Below are positions 55,740-64,000 of a stretch of 64,000 nucleotides of DNA, one piece after another. Source of the stretch: Pseudomonadota bacterium (GTDB lineage Bacteria; Pseudomonadota; Gammaproteobacteria; Pseudomonadales; Pseudohongiellaceae); contig JAQBSZ010000015.1 of the NCBI GenBank assembly GCA_027623555.1, positions 1 through 64,000 on the forward strand, read 5' to 3'. The notes below the pieces were generated by a model that did not search any database, was not told where the DNA came from, and saw nothing but the letters and a program-made list of their open reading frames with translations. The stretch's first letter is position 1. Every line of letters starts with the position of its first letter. A program made the position numbers and the translations under genes.

Positions 55740-56245
55740 TTACCTTATCTTTGGGCAGCCCTCGCGAATTTTCAATGAGATCCAGGCTGCTTCTCTTTGT
55801 ACTACTTGCGTTGCTTGGCATACCTTCGAGTGCAGATGCACAAGTCGATACCTTCCAGTTCGATACCGAAGAGCAGCAACAACGATTCAGGCATTTGTCA
55901 GACATTTTGCGCTGTCCCATGTGTCAGAACACCAACCTGACTGGTTCAACCGGAGGAGTTGCCGAAGACCTGCGCCGCGAGATTCACCGTATGATCATGG
56001 AAGGATTGAGCGATGCAGATATTGAGCAGTTTATGTTTGACCGCTACGGAGATTTTATCTTTTATCGGCCGAGACTCACGGCAGAGACCCTTCTGCTCTG
56101 GTTTGGTCCGCTGATATTTCTCTTTATTGGCGGTATTGTTGCGTACGGGATAGTGCGACGAGCCACGCCAATGAGTGATGCCGGAGTTCCCCTCGATAAA
56201 TCCCAGCAGGAACGACTCGAAAAGCTACTAGAAAATAAGCGGTAA
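55736..56245 (+). CDS. ccmH: cytochrome c maturation protein CcmH (CycL type)
   Basis: A 169-residue thiol protein working with CcmF. The redox motif LRCPMCQN (C60, C63), a signal segment around 16-35 and one C-terminal membrane helix (LLLWFGPLIFLFIGGIVAYGIV) are visible. It overlaps ccmG by 4 bp via a GTGA junction, with AGGA before the GTG. An internal ATG at 55775 is the alternative start. Confidence 0.93.
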   Translation: MITLSLGSPREFSMRSRLLLFVLLALLGIPSSADAQVDTFQFDTEEQQQRFRHLSDILRCPMCQNTNLTGSTGGVAEDLRREIHRMIMEGLSDADIEQFMFDRYGDFIFYRPRLTAETLLLWFGPLIFLFIGGIVAYGIVRRATPMSDAGVPLDKSQQERLEKLLENKR

Positions 56246-56274
56246 CCCCTCTACTTTACAAATAGGATTTCATC

Positions 56275-57567
56275 TTGTTCTGGCTGTTTACAGTACTACT
56301 TTTTATTCTTGCCATAGCATTTTTGCTGGTTCCACTCTGGTTGCGCAGCAGCAATACAGAGTTTGCCTCGGAAAAACTGCGCGAGGCGGAGAACATTGCG
56401 CTGTTTCAGGAGCGTAACGATGAACTGGAAGTCGAGCTAGCCGCGGGCAATATCGACCAGGCTCAATTTGACAGCCTGATGCTCGAACTGCAACTAAGTC
56501 TGCTGGCAGATGTGTCAGCAGAGCCGCCGGCATCCGAGGGGCAACCCAGGCAAGCTAAGAGCGCCAGGAAAACCAGGCACAAGACCAGCAAGCCCCAGAT
56601 CGCTACTCCGAAGATCCGGGATCCAGGATTCATGGTGCCAGTGGTGTTGTGTATGTTGTTGCCACTGGCTGCTTATAGTCTGTATAACCAGTGGGGCTAT
56701 ATCGATGATGTAGAGTTGATGGGCTTGTTCCAGCGCACGGTCGACAATGTGGACGATCCTGGAGAGGCACAAGACCTGATTGTGAGTCTCGGGGAAGTTG
56801 TCCAGGAAAACGAAGAGATGCCGTGGCCCTGGTATTTCCTCGCCGAAAACCTTGCCAACATTGGCTTGTTCAACGAGGCAGAGATTGCCTACCAGAGATC
56901 GGCTGACCTGCTCGATGATGTCCCCGAGAAGGCATTGATACTGGGCAGGGTGGCCCTGGCGAAGTACATCAATGCAGGCCTGGAATTTACCCCGGAGATT
57001 CTTGAAGTAATAGCCCAGGCGCGCGCAATCAATCCAAATGAAATTTCCTTATTGCAATTGTTAGCCTCGGATGCGGCAGAGCGAGAAGATTACTCGGCAG
57101 CGATCGAATATTGGCGACTCCTTATTCAAGCCAGTCCAAATTCAGAACAAGCTCAGACCCTGAGAGTAAACATTGCCGCCGCCCAACAACTGCTGGCACA
57201 ACAGAGTCCGGCGGCGGCGGATTCTCCTGTAATCACGCTCAATCTAGCTCTCGCTGACGGTCTGGAACTCAATGGTGAACTGAGAGTGTTTGTTGCGGCA
57301 CGTAATGCAAATAGAGAAGGCATGCCTCCGCTTGCTGCTGTTGTTTTAATCGTTGCAGAGCTGCCAGCGACGATTCGCCTGGACAATTCTTCCGCCGTTG
57401 GCCCGTTTAACCTGTCATCAGCAGAATCGGTTTATGTATCCGCTCTGGTGTCTAATGCCGGTGTGGCGTCACCGCAGTCTGGTGACTACCGGGTAGTTTC
57501 AGAAAGCTTTGCGCTCAACAGCGCGATGGCACCGATCGATCTCGTAATTACTGAGCAAGTTCCGTAA
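56275..57567 (+). CDS. ccmI: cytochrome c maturation protein CcmI (TPR)
   Basis: A 430-residue apocytochrome chaperone. Two membrane helices frame the N-terminal part (about 1-22 and 113-135), enclosing a charged cytoplasmic loop. A TPR region follows (PWPWYFLAENLANIGLFNEAEIAYQRSADLL and two further repeats), then a beta-rich C-terminal domain. The start is TTG with AGGA 8 nt upstream. Final gene of the ccm operon. Confidence 0.9.
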   Translation: MFWLFTVLLFILAIAFLLVPLWLRSSNTEFASEKLREAENIALFQERNDELEVELAAGNIDQAQFDSLMLELQLSLLADVSAEPPASEGQPRQAKSARKTRHKTSKPQIATPKIRDPGFMVPVVLCMLLPLAAYSLYNQWGYIDDVELMGLFQRTVDNVDDPGEAQDLIVSLGEVVQENEEMPWPWYFLAENLANIGLFNEAEIAYQRSADLLDDVPEKALILGRVALAKYINAGLEFTPEILEVIAQARAINPNEISLLQLLASDAAEREDYSAAIEYWRLLIQASPNSEQAQTLRVNIAAAQQLLAQQSPAAADSPVITLNLALADGLELNGELRVFVAARNANREGMPPLAAVVLIVAELPATIRLDNSSAVGPFNLSSAESVYVSALVSNAGVASPQSGDYRVVSESFALNSAMAPIDLVITEQVP

Positions 57568-57608
57568 AAATATATTTCTCCAATCCTGTCACTTGCCCGG
57601 GACAGTCG

Positions 57609-58232
57609 ATGTACTGGACAGAATTTCTAACCATTGCCATTGCGCATTTATTTGCGGTCGCTTCTCCTGGGCCGGATTTTGCCGTTGTCACTCGACAATC
57701 TGTGACAGGTGGCACCACAGCGGGGCTGTGGACAAGTTTTGGCGTTGGTACGGGAATATTTTTACACGTCGGCTACTGTATCCTCGGTGTAGCGCTTGTT
57801 ATTTCTCAGTTTCCCGCTCTGTTCGAGGGATTGAAATACGTGGCGGCAGCCTACCTGCTGTACCTTGGCGTGCAGTCGATAAGGAAAACCCTGCGAGCTG
57901 CGGACCAGTCCGCCACAGCAGTCGTGGATGTTAGCGTGCAACCGGGCAGAGCATTCGTGCTTGGGTTTCTCACCAACGGATTGAACCCCAAGGCCACGCT
58001 TTTTTTTCTCGCGCTCTTTACAGTGGTCATCGATGCGAGTACACCATTGGCGATACAGCTTGTCTATGGGGTATACCTGGCCATCGCCACCTTTGCCTGG
58101 TTTGCCATGCTGTCCAGCATCCTCGGGCGGCGCCGCGTGCGTGACTGGATTCTAAAGGCCGGAGTCTGGTTTGAAAGAGCGATGGGTATTATCTTGATTT
58201 TGCTTGCCGTGCAGATCGCTGTGAACACCTGA
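57609..58232 (+). CDS. LysE/RhtB family amino-acid exporter
   Basis: A 207-residue, six-helix exporter. The FLTIAIAHLFAVASPGPDFAVVTRQSVTGG motif at the N terminus is diagnostic (SPGPDF), as is GFLTNGLNPKATLFFLALF. Substrate (lysine, threonine, homoserine or similar) cannot be determined. It follows ccmI by 41 bp and may be read through from it. Confidence 0.92.
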   Translation: MYWTEFLTIAIAHLFAVASPGPDFAVVTRQSVTGGTTAGLWTSFGVGTGIFLHVGYCILGVALVISQFPALFEGLKYVAAAYLLYLGVQSIRKTLRAADQSATAVVDVSVQPGRAFVLGFLTNGLNPKATLFFLALFTVVIDASTPLAIQLVYGVYLAIATFAWFAMLSSILGRRRVRDWILKAGVWFERAMGIILILLAVQIAVNT

Positions 58233-58335
58233 CGCTGCAGTCTGAACGAGAAATTCATGCGGCTGCAGTGTGTATCAAAGCCGGCAATTACGCTATAGTT
58301 ATGCCCTAACTAGTTGAAGGTGCGGTAGAAAACCG

Positions 58336-59367
58336 ATGAATTCACCCCTCAAATCGCCATTGAAGTCGACCGCACAAACACCAGAGTTGGTGGATAAGTT
58401 CGGACGCCGGGTCGATTACATACGGCTGTCTGTGACAGATCGCTGCGATTTCCGCTGTGTCTACTGCATGACCGAAGAGATGACCTTTCTCCCGCGCAAC
58501 CAGATACTCTCACTGGAAGAGCTGCTCCAGGTTGCCAGGGCATTTACCGAACTCGGTGTTAAAAAGATTCGACTTACCGGTGGTGAGCCGTTAGTGCGCG
58601 GCGATATTCTCTCACTCATACAGAACATTGGACAGCTACCCGGCCTGGAAGAGCTGCTCTTAACCACCAATGGAGCGCAACTGGGCAAGTACGCTGCACC
58701 CCTCAGAGCTGCCGGCGTCAACCGGGTAAACATCAGCATCGATAGCCTGGATGCGGAGCGATTCAAACGCATCTCCCGGGTTGGCAAGCTAGAGAGTGTA
58801 CTGGCAGGAATCGAGGCGGCCAGAGAAGCAGGATTCGACCGGATTAGACTTAATTCGGTCATCTTGCGTGGTTACAACGAAGACGAAGTGTTGAAATTGA
58901 CAGACTTTGCAATCGAGCGCGGCATCGACATTGCGTTTATTGAAGAAATGCCCCTCGGGGAGGCTTCCGACCACAATCGCGAGGACACAACCTGCAGTAA
59001 CGATTGGGTCAGGAGTGTGATCGAGGAAAAATACGAATTAATCAACAGCACCGAAAAGACCGCAGGTCCATCCCGTTACGTACAGATTCCCGGGCAGCAG
59101 AGTCGCATCGGATTTATTTCTCCTGTCACCCATAATTTTTGCGAAGATTGCAATCGTGTAAGGGTGACTGTCGAAGGGCGTCTGTTGCTATGCCTGGGCA
59201 ATGAACATTCCGTGGATTTACGAGCAATTCTGCGCGATGAAAATTGCGATCATGAAGATCTGAAGCAGGCCATCATCGCCGCCATGGATCTCAAACCCGA
59301 GCGCCACTACTTCTACGACCGCGATCATGCCCAGCCCGTTAGACTGATGAATATGACCGGGGGGTAA
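58336..59367 (+). CDS. moaA: GTP 3',8-cyclase MoaA
   Basis: A 343-residue radical-SAM enzyme that, with MoaC, starts molybdenum cofactor synthesis. The N-terminal [4Fe-4S] motif is C37-x3-C41-x2-C44; the C-terminal cluster motif is [19 protein letters not shown] (three cysteines); the radical-SAM GGEP motif is at LTGGEPLVR; and the C terminus ends in the conserved Gly-Gly required for activity. Co-transcribed with moaB 2 bp downstream. Confidence 0.96.
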   Translation: MNSPLKSPLKSTAQTPELVDKFGRRVDYIRLSVTDRCDFRCVYCMTEEMTFLPRNQILSLEELLQVARAFTELGVKKIRLTGGEPLVRGDILSLIQNIGQLPGLEELLLTTNGAQLGKYAAPLRAAGVNRVNISIDSLDAERFKRISRVGKLESVLAGIEAAREAGFDRIRLNSVILRGYNEDEVLKLTDFAIERGIDIAFIEEMPLGEASDHNREDTTCSNDWVRSVIEEKYELINSTEKTAGPSRYVQIPGQQSRIGFISPVTHNFCEDCNRVRVTVEGRLLLCLGNEHSVDLRAILRDENCDHEDLKQAIIAAMDLKPERHYFYDRDHAQPVRLMNMTGG

Positions 59368-59369
59368 AC

Positions 59370-59888
59370 TTGAGTCCCGGAATTGCCCTCACTATTGCTG
59401 TGGTTACGGTATCGGACACCCGGACTGAAGAAACTGACAAGTCCGGTATCGTCCTGGTCGATTGTTTACAGGATGCAGGACATCACCTGCATTCCAAGCA
59501 GATTGTCAAAGATGATATCTATGCGCTGCGCGCTCTCGTATCCACCCACATTGCCGATCCCACAGTCCAGGTTGTATTGATGACCGGCGGCACTGGGTTC
59601 ACTGCTCGGGATAACACGCAGCAGGCCATTAGCCCGCTGTTCGATCTCGATATTGAAGGATTTGGCGAGTTGTTTCGACAACTCTCCTTCGAGGAAATTG
59701 GTACTTCGACTGTACAATCACGTGCCTTCGCCGGTCTTGCCAATAGCACCATTGTATTCTGCGTCCCTGGATCACCAGGTGCCTGTCGTACCGCCTGGCA
59801 CAGGATTATCGCCGAGCAGCTGAATAGCAATCATAAGCCATGTAACTTCGTCGACAAGCTCAATGTCGACCATCCTGCCCACAGCTAG
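59370..59888 (+). CDS. moaB: molybdenum cofactor biosynthesis protein MoaB
   Basis: A 172-residue MogA/MoaB-fold protein that binds molybdopterin, thought to adenylylate it. Signatures: VVTVSDTRTEETDKSG near the N terminus, VLMTGGTGFTARDNT (GGTG motif) and VFCVPGSPGACRTAW. The TTG start lies 2 bp after the moaA stop and follows a GGGGGG purine tract within the end of moaA. It is MoaB rather than MogA by sequence impression. Confidence 0.92.
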   Translation: MSPGIALTIAVVTVSDTRTEETDKSGIVLVDCLQDAGHHLHSKQIVKDDIYALRALVSTHIADPTVQVVLMTGGTGFTARDNTQQAISPLFDLDIEGFGELFRQLSFEEIGTSTVQSRAFAGLANSTIVFCVPGSPGACRTAWHRIIAEQLNSNHKPCNFVDKLNVDHPAHS

Positions 59889-60050
59889 TTCAGTCAGTAA
59901 GCAATATCCGATTATTGGCAGCAGTCGATCGCCTGGTGGCGCTACTGCATTTTGCTGAAATGACCGCAAGGTCGAGTCGAGCCTGGAACGGCTGAAGAGG
60001 GTGTAGTAGTTGGAAGGATCAGGTCGAGAAGTTGTGTCCGCAGACAATGA

Positions 60051-60085
60051 AACACCAGCGCAGGATTTGTTCCCTGGCTGGTGTT
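60051..60085. terminator. 9-bp inverted repeat between moaB and the 37-residue gene
   Basis: AACACCAGC (60051-60059) and GCTGGTGTT (60077-60085) can pair perfectly over a 17-nt loop between the converging moaB and small membrane gene. No clear T-tract; a weak terminator at best. Confidence 0.35.
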
Positions 60086-60143
60086 AAGTTAGTGCAAAAA
60101 TATTGGTTAAAGGATTTTGCATAGTGCCCCTTCTGGCGGTTGA

Positions 60144-60257
60144 TTACACGGCGGTGTAGAGAATCATTGCTGGGACGGCGAGGGCGGCTAATACCAATAA
60201 CACGCTGACCAGAGTTGCTTCTACGATTGGCCGTGCTTCACTGAGAACCTTGCTCAT
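60144..60257 (-). CDS. 37-residue single-helix membrane protein
   Basis: A small open frame starting with MSKVLSEARPIVEAT, then a hydrophobic helix (about 16-33, LVSVLLVLAALAVPAMIL) and ending YTAV. The ribosome site is near ideal: AAAGGAG at 60264-60270, 6 nt before the ATG. A cytoplasmic amphipathic N terminus and one membrane span predict an N-in small membrane protein. I do not recognise the family. Too short for standard gene calling. Its upstream region is 430 bp long and rich in repeated GTAAC motifs, plus a CRP-type site. Confidence 0.65.
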   Translation of the reverse strand: MSKVLSEARPIVEATLVSVLLVLAALAVPAMILYTAV

Positions 60258-60280
60258 ATCTATCTCCTTTAAATGTTTGG

Positions 60281-60600
60281 GTTACAAAATGACTACTCAT
60301 CACAACTGGCGCGCATGGTAACACATGATGTCCAAAAAGGTAACATTAATGTGTAAAAGGGCACACTTGTCAAGAAAAGTAACAAATAAACAATGAAAGC
60401 TTCGGGTACTTCAATTTAATCCAGTAAATACAGAAGGTTAGGTGATTATCCGGCATTGAAAACCCGTCAAGAAGTGCCAAACAGTGTGCCTATAAGCCTC
60501 TGAAAATAATAACTAAAAGTTCAAAGCCTCAAAAAATTCATAGAAATGTGACTCCAATCACATATGTAACCATGGGTAACAAATTAACAATGCTCGTTAC
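60281..60600. promoter_or_regulatory. cluster of GTAAC motifs in the divergent promoter region
   Basis: GTAAC or its complement GTTAC occurs seven times in 320 bp (near 60281, 60318, 60340, 60379, 60566, 60576 and 60596); three have the form GGTAACA and one AGTAACA. A given pentamer should occur well below once on both strands in this length, so the enrichment suggests binding sites for an unidentified regulator. The region is AT-rich and otherwise has no gene. Confidence 0.45.
60544..60565. promoter_or_regulatory. perfect CRP/Vfr-type operator
   Basis: AAA-TGTGA-CTCCAA-TCACA-TAT (core 60547-60562) exactly matches the TGTGA-N6-TCACA consensus of cAMP receptor proteins, including flanking A/T. 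It lies 140 bp upstream of the HemD-like start and about 300 bp from the 37-residue gene, and could serve either. No CRP gene is in the window. Confidence 0.75.
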
Positions 60601-60694
60601 ATGCCGTCGGAATCATCTCGGTGAGCCTTGCTCAGCAACTGGGCAGGAAGTTTAAAGGTGCGCGACATAGCAGACGGGAAAACAGGGTTTGAAT

Positions 60695-61531
60695 ATGCCG
60701 AATAAGCCGCTTCTTAGCTCGTCCCTGCAATCGCGAGTGGTCGCTCTGCCGGAAAGCCGTCAGCTCGATGTGTTGGCTGCCCTGTTTGAACGCCGTCAGG
60801 CACGAGTTATTCGCCTGCCGCTGGTGAATATCGAGGATGCGCCAGACCAGGAGAGCATTGCACTCTGGTTGCGCCAGTTCATCGCCTCGCCACCGGATTA
60901 TTTCATCATCCTGACCGGAGAAGGGCTGCGGCGCCTGGTGAGTGCGGCCAGCCGCCTGCATGTGCGGGCTGCATTTATCACGGCATTGAGCCGGGTCAGG
61001 AAAATTTGCCGCGGTCCGAAGCCGGTCAAGGCATTAAAAGAGCTGGGATTGGATGCAGAACTGCAGGCGAGCGTTCCGACTACTGAGGGAATCATCACCA
61101 CACTGCAATCGTTGGATCTGCATACTAGTGAGGTCGCTGTGCAACTCTACGGCGAAGATCCAAATTTCAGACTAATGCAGTTCATTCAGGGATGCCAGGG
61201 CGTGAAATGCACAAGCGTGGCTCCGTATGTCTATGGCCCGGCGCTAGAAAATTCAGCGGTTCAACACTTTATTGAATGCCTGGCTGACAAAGAGGTCGAT
61301 CTGATCGCGTTTACTAGCAAATCCCAGGTAATCCGTCTCTTTCAGATCGCCGAGCAGACCGGATTGGTGAATGCATTGGTGACAGGGTTGAATCACTCCC
61401 ACATCGGCGCAGTTGGCCCGGTGGTCAGGGCGGAACTCGAATCGCGTGGGATTGTGGTAAGTCTGATGCCGGAATCTGCCTATTTCATGAAACCCCTTGT
61501 CAGGGCGGCCGAAGCGCTATTTAGTGAGTGA
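60695..61531 (+). CDS. uroporphyrinogen-III synthase-like protein (HEM4 domain)
   Basis: A 278-residue protein of the HemD/HEM4 fold, two alpha/beta domains. Visible marks are the N-terminal VVALPESRQLDVLAALFERRQARVIRLPLV, the central ICRGPKPVKALKELGLDAEL, APYVYGP and the C-terminal AFTSKSQVIRLFQIAEQTGL and AVGPVVRAELESRGI. It would close the uroporphyrinogen ring. HemC, HemX and HemY are absent nearby, so it could be a paralog linked to siroheme or nitrogen metabolism rather than the main HemD. ATG 60695 follows AGGG at 8 nt. Confidence 0.8.
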   Translation: MPNKPLLSSSLQSRVVALPESRQLDVLAALFERRQARVIRLPLVNIEDAPDQESIALWLRQFIASPPDYFIILTGEGLRRLVSAASRLHVRAAFITALSRVRKICRGPKPVKALKELGLDAELQASVPTTEGIITTLQSLDLHTSEVAVQLYGEDPNFRLMQFIQGCQGVKCTSVAPYVYGPALENSAVQHFIECLADKEVDLIAFTSKSQVIRLFQIAEQTGLVNALVTGLNHSHIGAVGPVVRAELESRGIVVSLMPESAYFMKPLVRAAEALFSE

Positions 61532-61602
61532 GCGCTGGTTTCAGCAAGATTCAGACTATAGAATTGCCCGCCTGAATAGATTGTGAGTTGGATTGCAATG
61601 CA

Positions 61603-62379
61603 ATGCGTGTAATGACATTTAACTGTAATGGAATCCGGGCCGCCGCCAGGAAAGGATTCTTTGATTGGCTTGAAACCTGCGATGTCGATGTGGTGTGTCT
61701 GCAGGAAACCAGGGCACAGATTCACCAACTCACTGACCCTGTTTTTCAACCCAGTCAATTCAGTTGCCATTACTACGATGCTGAGAAGAAAGGGTATGCG
61801 GGCACTGCCTTGTATAGCCGTACTGAACCTGAAAAGGTCAGCAGGGGTCTGGGGTTTGAGATGGCGAACGTCGAGGGCCGTTACCTGCAGGCTGACTTTG
61901 AAGGGCTTAGCATAGCCTCCCTGTACCTTCCTTCAGGGTCGGCCGGTCCAGAGCGGCAGACGCGTAAATTTTCATTCATGGATGATTGCATGCAGCATAT
62001 GAAGACACTGAGAGAGCAGGATAGGGAGTTCATCATTTGCGCTGATTGGAATATCTGCCACAAGGAGATCGATTTAAGGAACTGGAAGGCTAATCAAAAA
62101 AATTCCGGGTTCCTGCCTGAAGAGCGTCAATGGCTCGACGAACTTTATTATACGGTAGGCTTTGTCGATGCATTTCGAGTGGTTAATCAGGAACCAGATC
62201 AGTATTCCTGGTGGTCAAACAGAGGGCAGGCCAGGGCAAATAATGTAGGATGGCGCCTGGACTACCATGTCATTACGCCGGGATTGCAGGACAAGGTAGT
62301 TGCGGCGGAAATCTACACGGATCAAAATTTTTCGGATCACGCTCCGGTGATTTTGGAATACAATATTCAGGATTCCTAA
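61603..62379 (+). CDS. xthA: exodeoxyribonuclease III (XthA)
   Basis: A 258-residue AP endonuclease/3'-5' exonuclease of the EEP superfamily. Motifs: MTFNCNGIRAAARKGFFDWL at the start, the metal-binding Glu in CLQETR, ADWNICHKEIDLRNWK, and NVGWRLDYHVITPGL with SDHAPVILEY at the end (catalytic Asp/His). The start at 61603 (MRVMTFNCN) fits the family; an in-frame TTG 15 bases earlier is possible. Repairs abasic and blocked 3' ends. Confidence 0.94.
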   Translation: MRVMTFNCNGIRAAARKGFFDWLETCDVDVVCLQETRAQIHQLTDPVFQPSQFSCHYYDAEKKGYAGTALYSRTEPEKVSRGLGFEMANVEGRYLQADFEGLSIASLYLPSGSAGPERQTRKFSFMDDCMQHMKTLREQDREFIICADWNICHKEIDLRNWKANQKNSGFLPEERQWLDELYYTVGFVDAFRVVNQEPDQYSWWSNRGQARANNVGWRLDYHVITPGLQDKVVAAEIYTDQNFSDHAPVILEYNIQDS

Positions 62380-62396
62380 TATTCAACTAATTGCCT

Positions 62397-63026
62397 ATGA
62401 ACAGAATTAAACTACTTTCAGTCACACTCAGTCTCCTGTGCTCATTAATGCTAGTGCCGTTGCAGGGATCGGCGCAGAACCTCAGGGCGCTTATCGATAC
62501 TTCAAAGGGTGAAATCCTGGTTGAACTCAATACCAAAGCGGCTCCGACGACAGTGGCGAACTTCGTGAACCTGGCGCAACGGGGCTTCTATGATGGACTC
62601 ACCTTTCACCGCTTTGAGCGAAACTTTATGGTGCAGGGTGGGGATCCGCTGGGAAATGGAACTGGAGGGCCTGGTTATCAGTTTTCCGGTGAGATTATTC
62701 TAAAGCACAACCAACCCGGCATAATCTCTATGGCAAATTCTGGCCCGGGTACCGACGGCAGCCAGTTTTTCCTGACTCACCTGGCAACACCTCATCTGGA
62801 TGGACTGCATTCAGTATTTGGCAAGTTACTCCAGGGTCAGGCTGTGGTGAATCAAATCAGGCGCAAGGATGTCATTAGTTCGATCACTATCGAAGGGGAT
62901 CCCAGTGAACTGTTCAGGCGCAGGCAGGCGCAATTGGAAGAATGGAATCGAACACTTGATGAACTATTCCCGGAACTGAAACCGGCCTTCGTACCCGAGG
63001 TAGACCAGGGAGAAGTCTTGGAGTAA
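62397..63026 (+). CDS. ppiA: periplasmic peptidyl-prolyl cis-trans isomerase (cyclophilin)
   Basis: A 209-residue exported cyclophilin. Signal peptide (about 1-25, ending near GSAQN), then the compact domain with [52 protein letters not shown] and [11 protein letters not shown]. The active-site Arg, Phe, Gln set is present. A C-terminal extension of about 35 charged residues follows. Compared with the other cyclophilin in this window (24038-24910), there is no large insertion. Confidence 0.93.
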   Translation: MNRIKLLSVTLSLLCSLMLVPLQGSAQNLRALIDTSKGEILVELNTKAAPTTVANFVNLAQRGFYDGLTFHRFERNFMVQGGDPLGNGTGGPGYQFSGEIILKHNQPGIISMANSGPGTDGSQFFLTHLATPHLDGLHSVFGKLLQGQAVVNQIRRKDVISSITIEGDPSELFRRRQAQLEEWNRTLDELFPELKPAFVPEVDQGEVLE

Positions 63027-63027
63027 T

Positions 63028-63324
63028 TCACAACACGCGTTTGAACGGTTTGACCCGCACGTTTGCATACACACCTGCCGCCACGTACGGATCGGCGCTT
63101 GCCCAAGCCTCGGCCTGTGCCAGGCTGTCGAACTCTGCAATAACCAGGCTACCACTGAATCCAGCCTCGCCTGGATCTGGACTATCGATCGCTGGATGAG
63201 GTCCGGCCACCAGCAGGCGTTTCTGGTCGGCGAGTTGATTTAGTCTTTCCAGGTGGGCTGGCCTAACGGAATGGCGTTTACTCAGGCTGTCGTTTACATC
63301 TTCACTTAAAATGGCATAGTACAT
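63028..63324 (-). CDS. YciI family protein
   Basis: A 98-residue ferredoxin-like fold protein of the YciI/YCII group. The conserved His and Asp appear in [26 protein letters not shown] and [19 protein letters not shown]. The start is placed at ATG 63324 ([10 protein letters not shown]). Family function is uncertain, possibly a small hydrolase or stress-linked enzyme. Adjacent to yciB and convergent with ppiA. Confidence 0.85.
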   Translation of the reverse strand: MYYAILSEDVNDSLSKRHSVRPAHLERLNQLADQKRLLVAGPHPAIDSPDPGEAGFSGSLVIAEFDSLAQAEAWASADPYVAAGVYANVRVKPFKRVL

Positions 63325-63344
63325 CGGCTGATTTTCCAATGAGC

Positions 63345-63956
63345 TCAGACGGAATCTTCGCCGGTGGATTCGCTGGATTCTTCCTCTTCGACCTCCATGT
63401 ATTTTGCGAGCAGGGGCATTTGTCCAATGACGAAGGCGAACGTTAATATCAGGTTGCCGAACACTTTAAATTGAATCCATAGCGCTTCGCTGAGCGTAAA
63501 GGCGACTATCAGATTTATCGTGCCCAGTGCTACAAAGTAATAGATCCAGATTGTGTTTAGTCGCTGCCATAATTCTTTTGGTGCCTTTACCGCGTGCCCC
63601 ATCATGTGTTCTATGGCCGGTTTATCGCCGAAGAATCGAGACGCCAGGAAGATGCTGGCAAAAATCCAGTTGACGATCGGGGCTTTCCATTTCAAGAAAT
63701 CTGTGTTTCGAAAAATTATGGTAGGTGTGCAAAACAGTACCACGGCAATGAGAGTAATCCACTGGAACTTATCCAGACGTCTCTGCACCAGGAACATGGT
63801 TCCGTAGACCAGTATTGATGCAACCAGCAGGAATTCGGCAGCGCTGAAAATGCCGCCGACGCTACGTTCATAGCCGGCTATGGACACTACTCTCTCATCC
63901 ATTGCCCAGATCGAGAAGAATACCAGTAGCGGAATGTAGTCGATAAATTGTTTCAT
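63345..63956 (-). CDS. yciB: inner-membrane septation protein YciB/IspA
   Basis: A 203-residue polytopic inner-membrane protein with five to six helices. Signatures include [14 protein letters not shown] at the start, [30 protein letters not shown] and the C-terminal [28 protein letters not shown]. YciB proteins affect cell-envelope synthesis and septation. The C-terminal tail is acidic ([14 protein letters not shown]). It lies 20 bp upstream of the YciI gene, likely one operon. Confidence 0.93.
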   Translation of the reverse strand: MKQFIDYIPLLVFFSIWAMDERVVSIAGYERSVGGIFSAAEFLLVASILVYGTMFLVQRRLDKFQWITLIAVVLFCTPTIIFRNTDFLKWKAPIVNWIFASIFLASRFFGDKPAIEHMMGHAVKAPKELWQRLNTIWIYYFVALGTINLIVAFTLSEALWIQFKVFGNLILTFAFVIGQMPLLAKYMEVEEEESSESTGEDSV

Positions 63957-64000
63957 ACTAGTCAGACACTTTGCTCGCTGTCCCTCAGAATCCGGGAAAT

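Overview
The window reads as a chromosomal segment of a Gammaproteobacterium, probably a marine, aerobic, heterotrophic member of the Pseudomonadales/Cellvibrionales/OM182 neighbourhood. This is inferred from gene content: PilU, class Ia NrdAB with a long Pseudomonas-like NrdA, an Rnf-like cluster with nth at its end, ccmABCDEFGHI, FliA, DUF349 and DUF5062 proteins. The order is mostly housekeeping, coding density is high, and I see no rRNA, tRNA or CRISPR.

Layout. 0-3 kb: an integron integrase at the extreme left edge (any cassette array would lie outside the window), two tandem paralogous small membrane proteins and a MAPEG protein. 3-7 kb: ilvD, then an alkylation-repair pair (Ada-AlkA fusion plus Ogt). 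7-14 kb: a TonB-like single-pass protein, a MATE transporter with a long leader, XdhC, a secreted protein of unknown function and an amidase. 13.6-24 kb: pilU, pyrB, sbcB (preceded by a degenerate ~130-bp tandem repeat), an acyltransferase, a large DUF349 protein and dinG. 24-31 kb: a cyclophilin with a large insertion, DUF5062, MocA-like, nrdB and nrdA with a NrdR box and DnaA-box-like sites. 31-38 kb: argF (terminator-like hairpin in its leader), an orphan hydantoinase B, grxD, rnt, pyrC, argG. 38-43 kb: nth-rnfE-rnfD-rnfC-rnfB-rnfA, read right to left. 43-48 kb: a PDZ serine protease, metG, rubredoxin, dcd. 48-49 kb: a MITE and a gene-poor stretch ahead of an isolated fliA. 50-57.6 kb: the complete cytochrome c maturation operon. 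57.6-64 kb: a LysE exporter, moaA-moaB, a regulatory region with a perfect CRP-type site and a 37-residue membrane protein, a HemD-like protein, xthA, a cyclophilin, YciI and YciB.

Most notable. (1) The Rnf cluster has no room for rnfG, because rnfD and rnfE overlap by 4 bp. The four cysteines that in canonical RnfA/RnfE hold the intramembrane [2Fe-2S] cluster are also replaced, while RnfB, RnfC and the RnfD flavinylation threonine look intact. This suggests a re-wired electron-transfer complex. (2) A perfect 17-bp terminal-inverted-repeat MITE with a CTAG target duplication sits on the stop codon of dcd. (3) fliA stands alone beside ccmA with no other flagellar or chemotaxis gene in view. 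(4) The region 60.26-60.69 kb combines a perfect TGTGA-N6-TCACA site, a cluster of GTAAC motifs and an unannotated 37-residue membrane protein.

Functionally, many genes serve redox cofactor and heme chemistry (ccm, HemD-like, MoaA/B, Rnf, rubredoxin, GrxD), nucleotide supply (NrdAB, Dcd, PyrB, PyrC) and DNA repair (Ada-AlkA, Ogt, SbcB, DinG, Nth, XthA).
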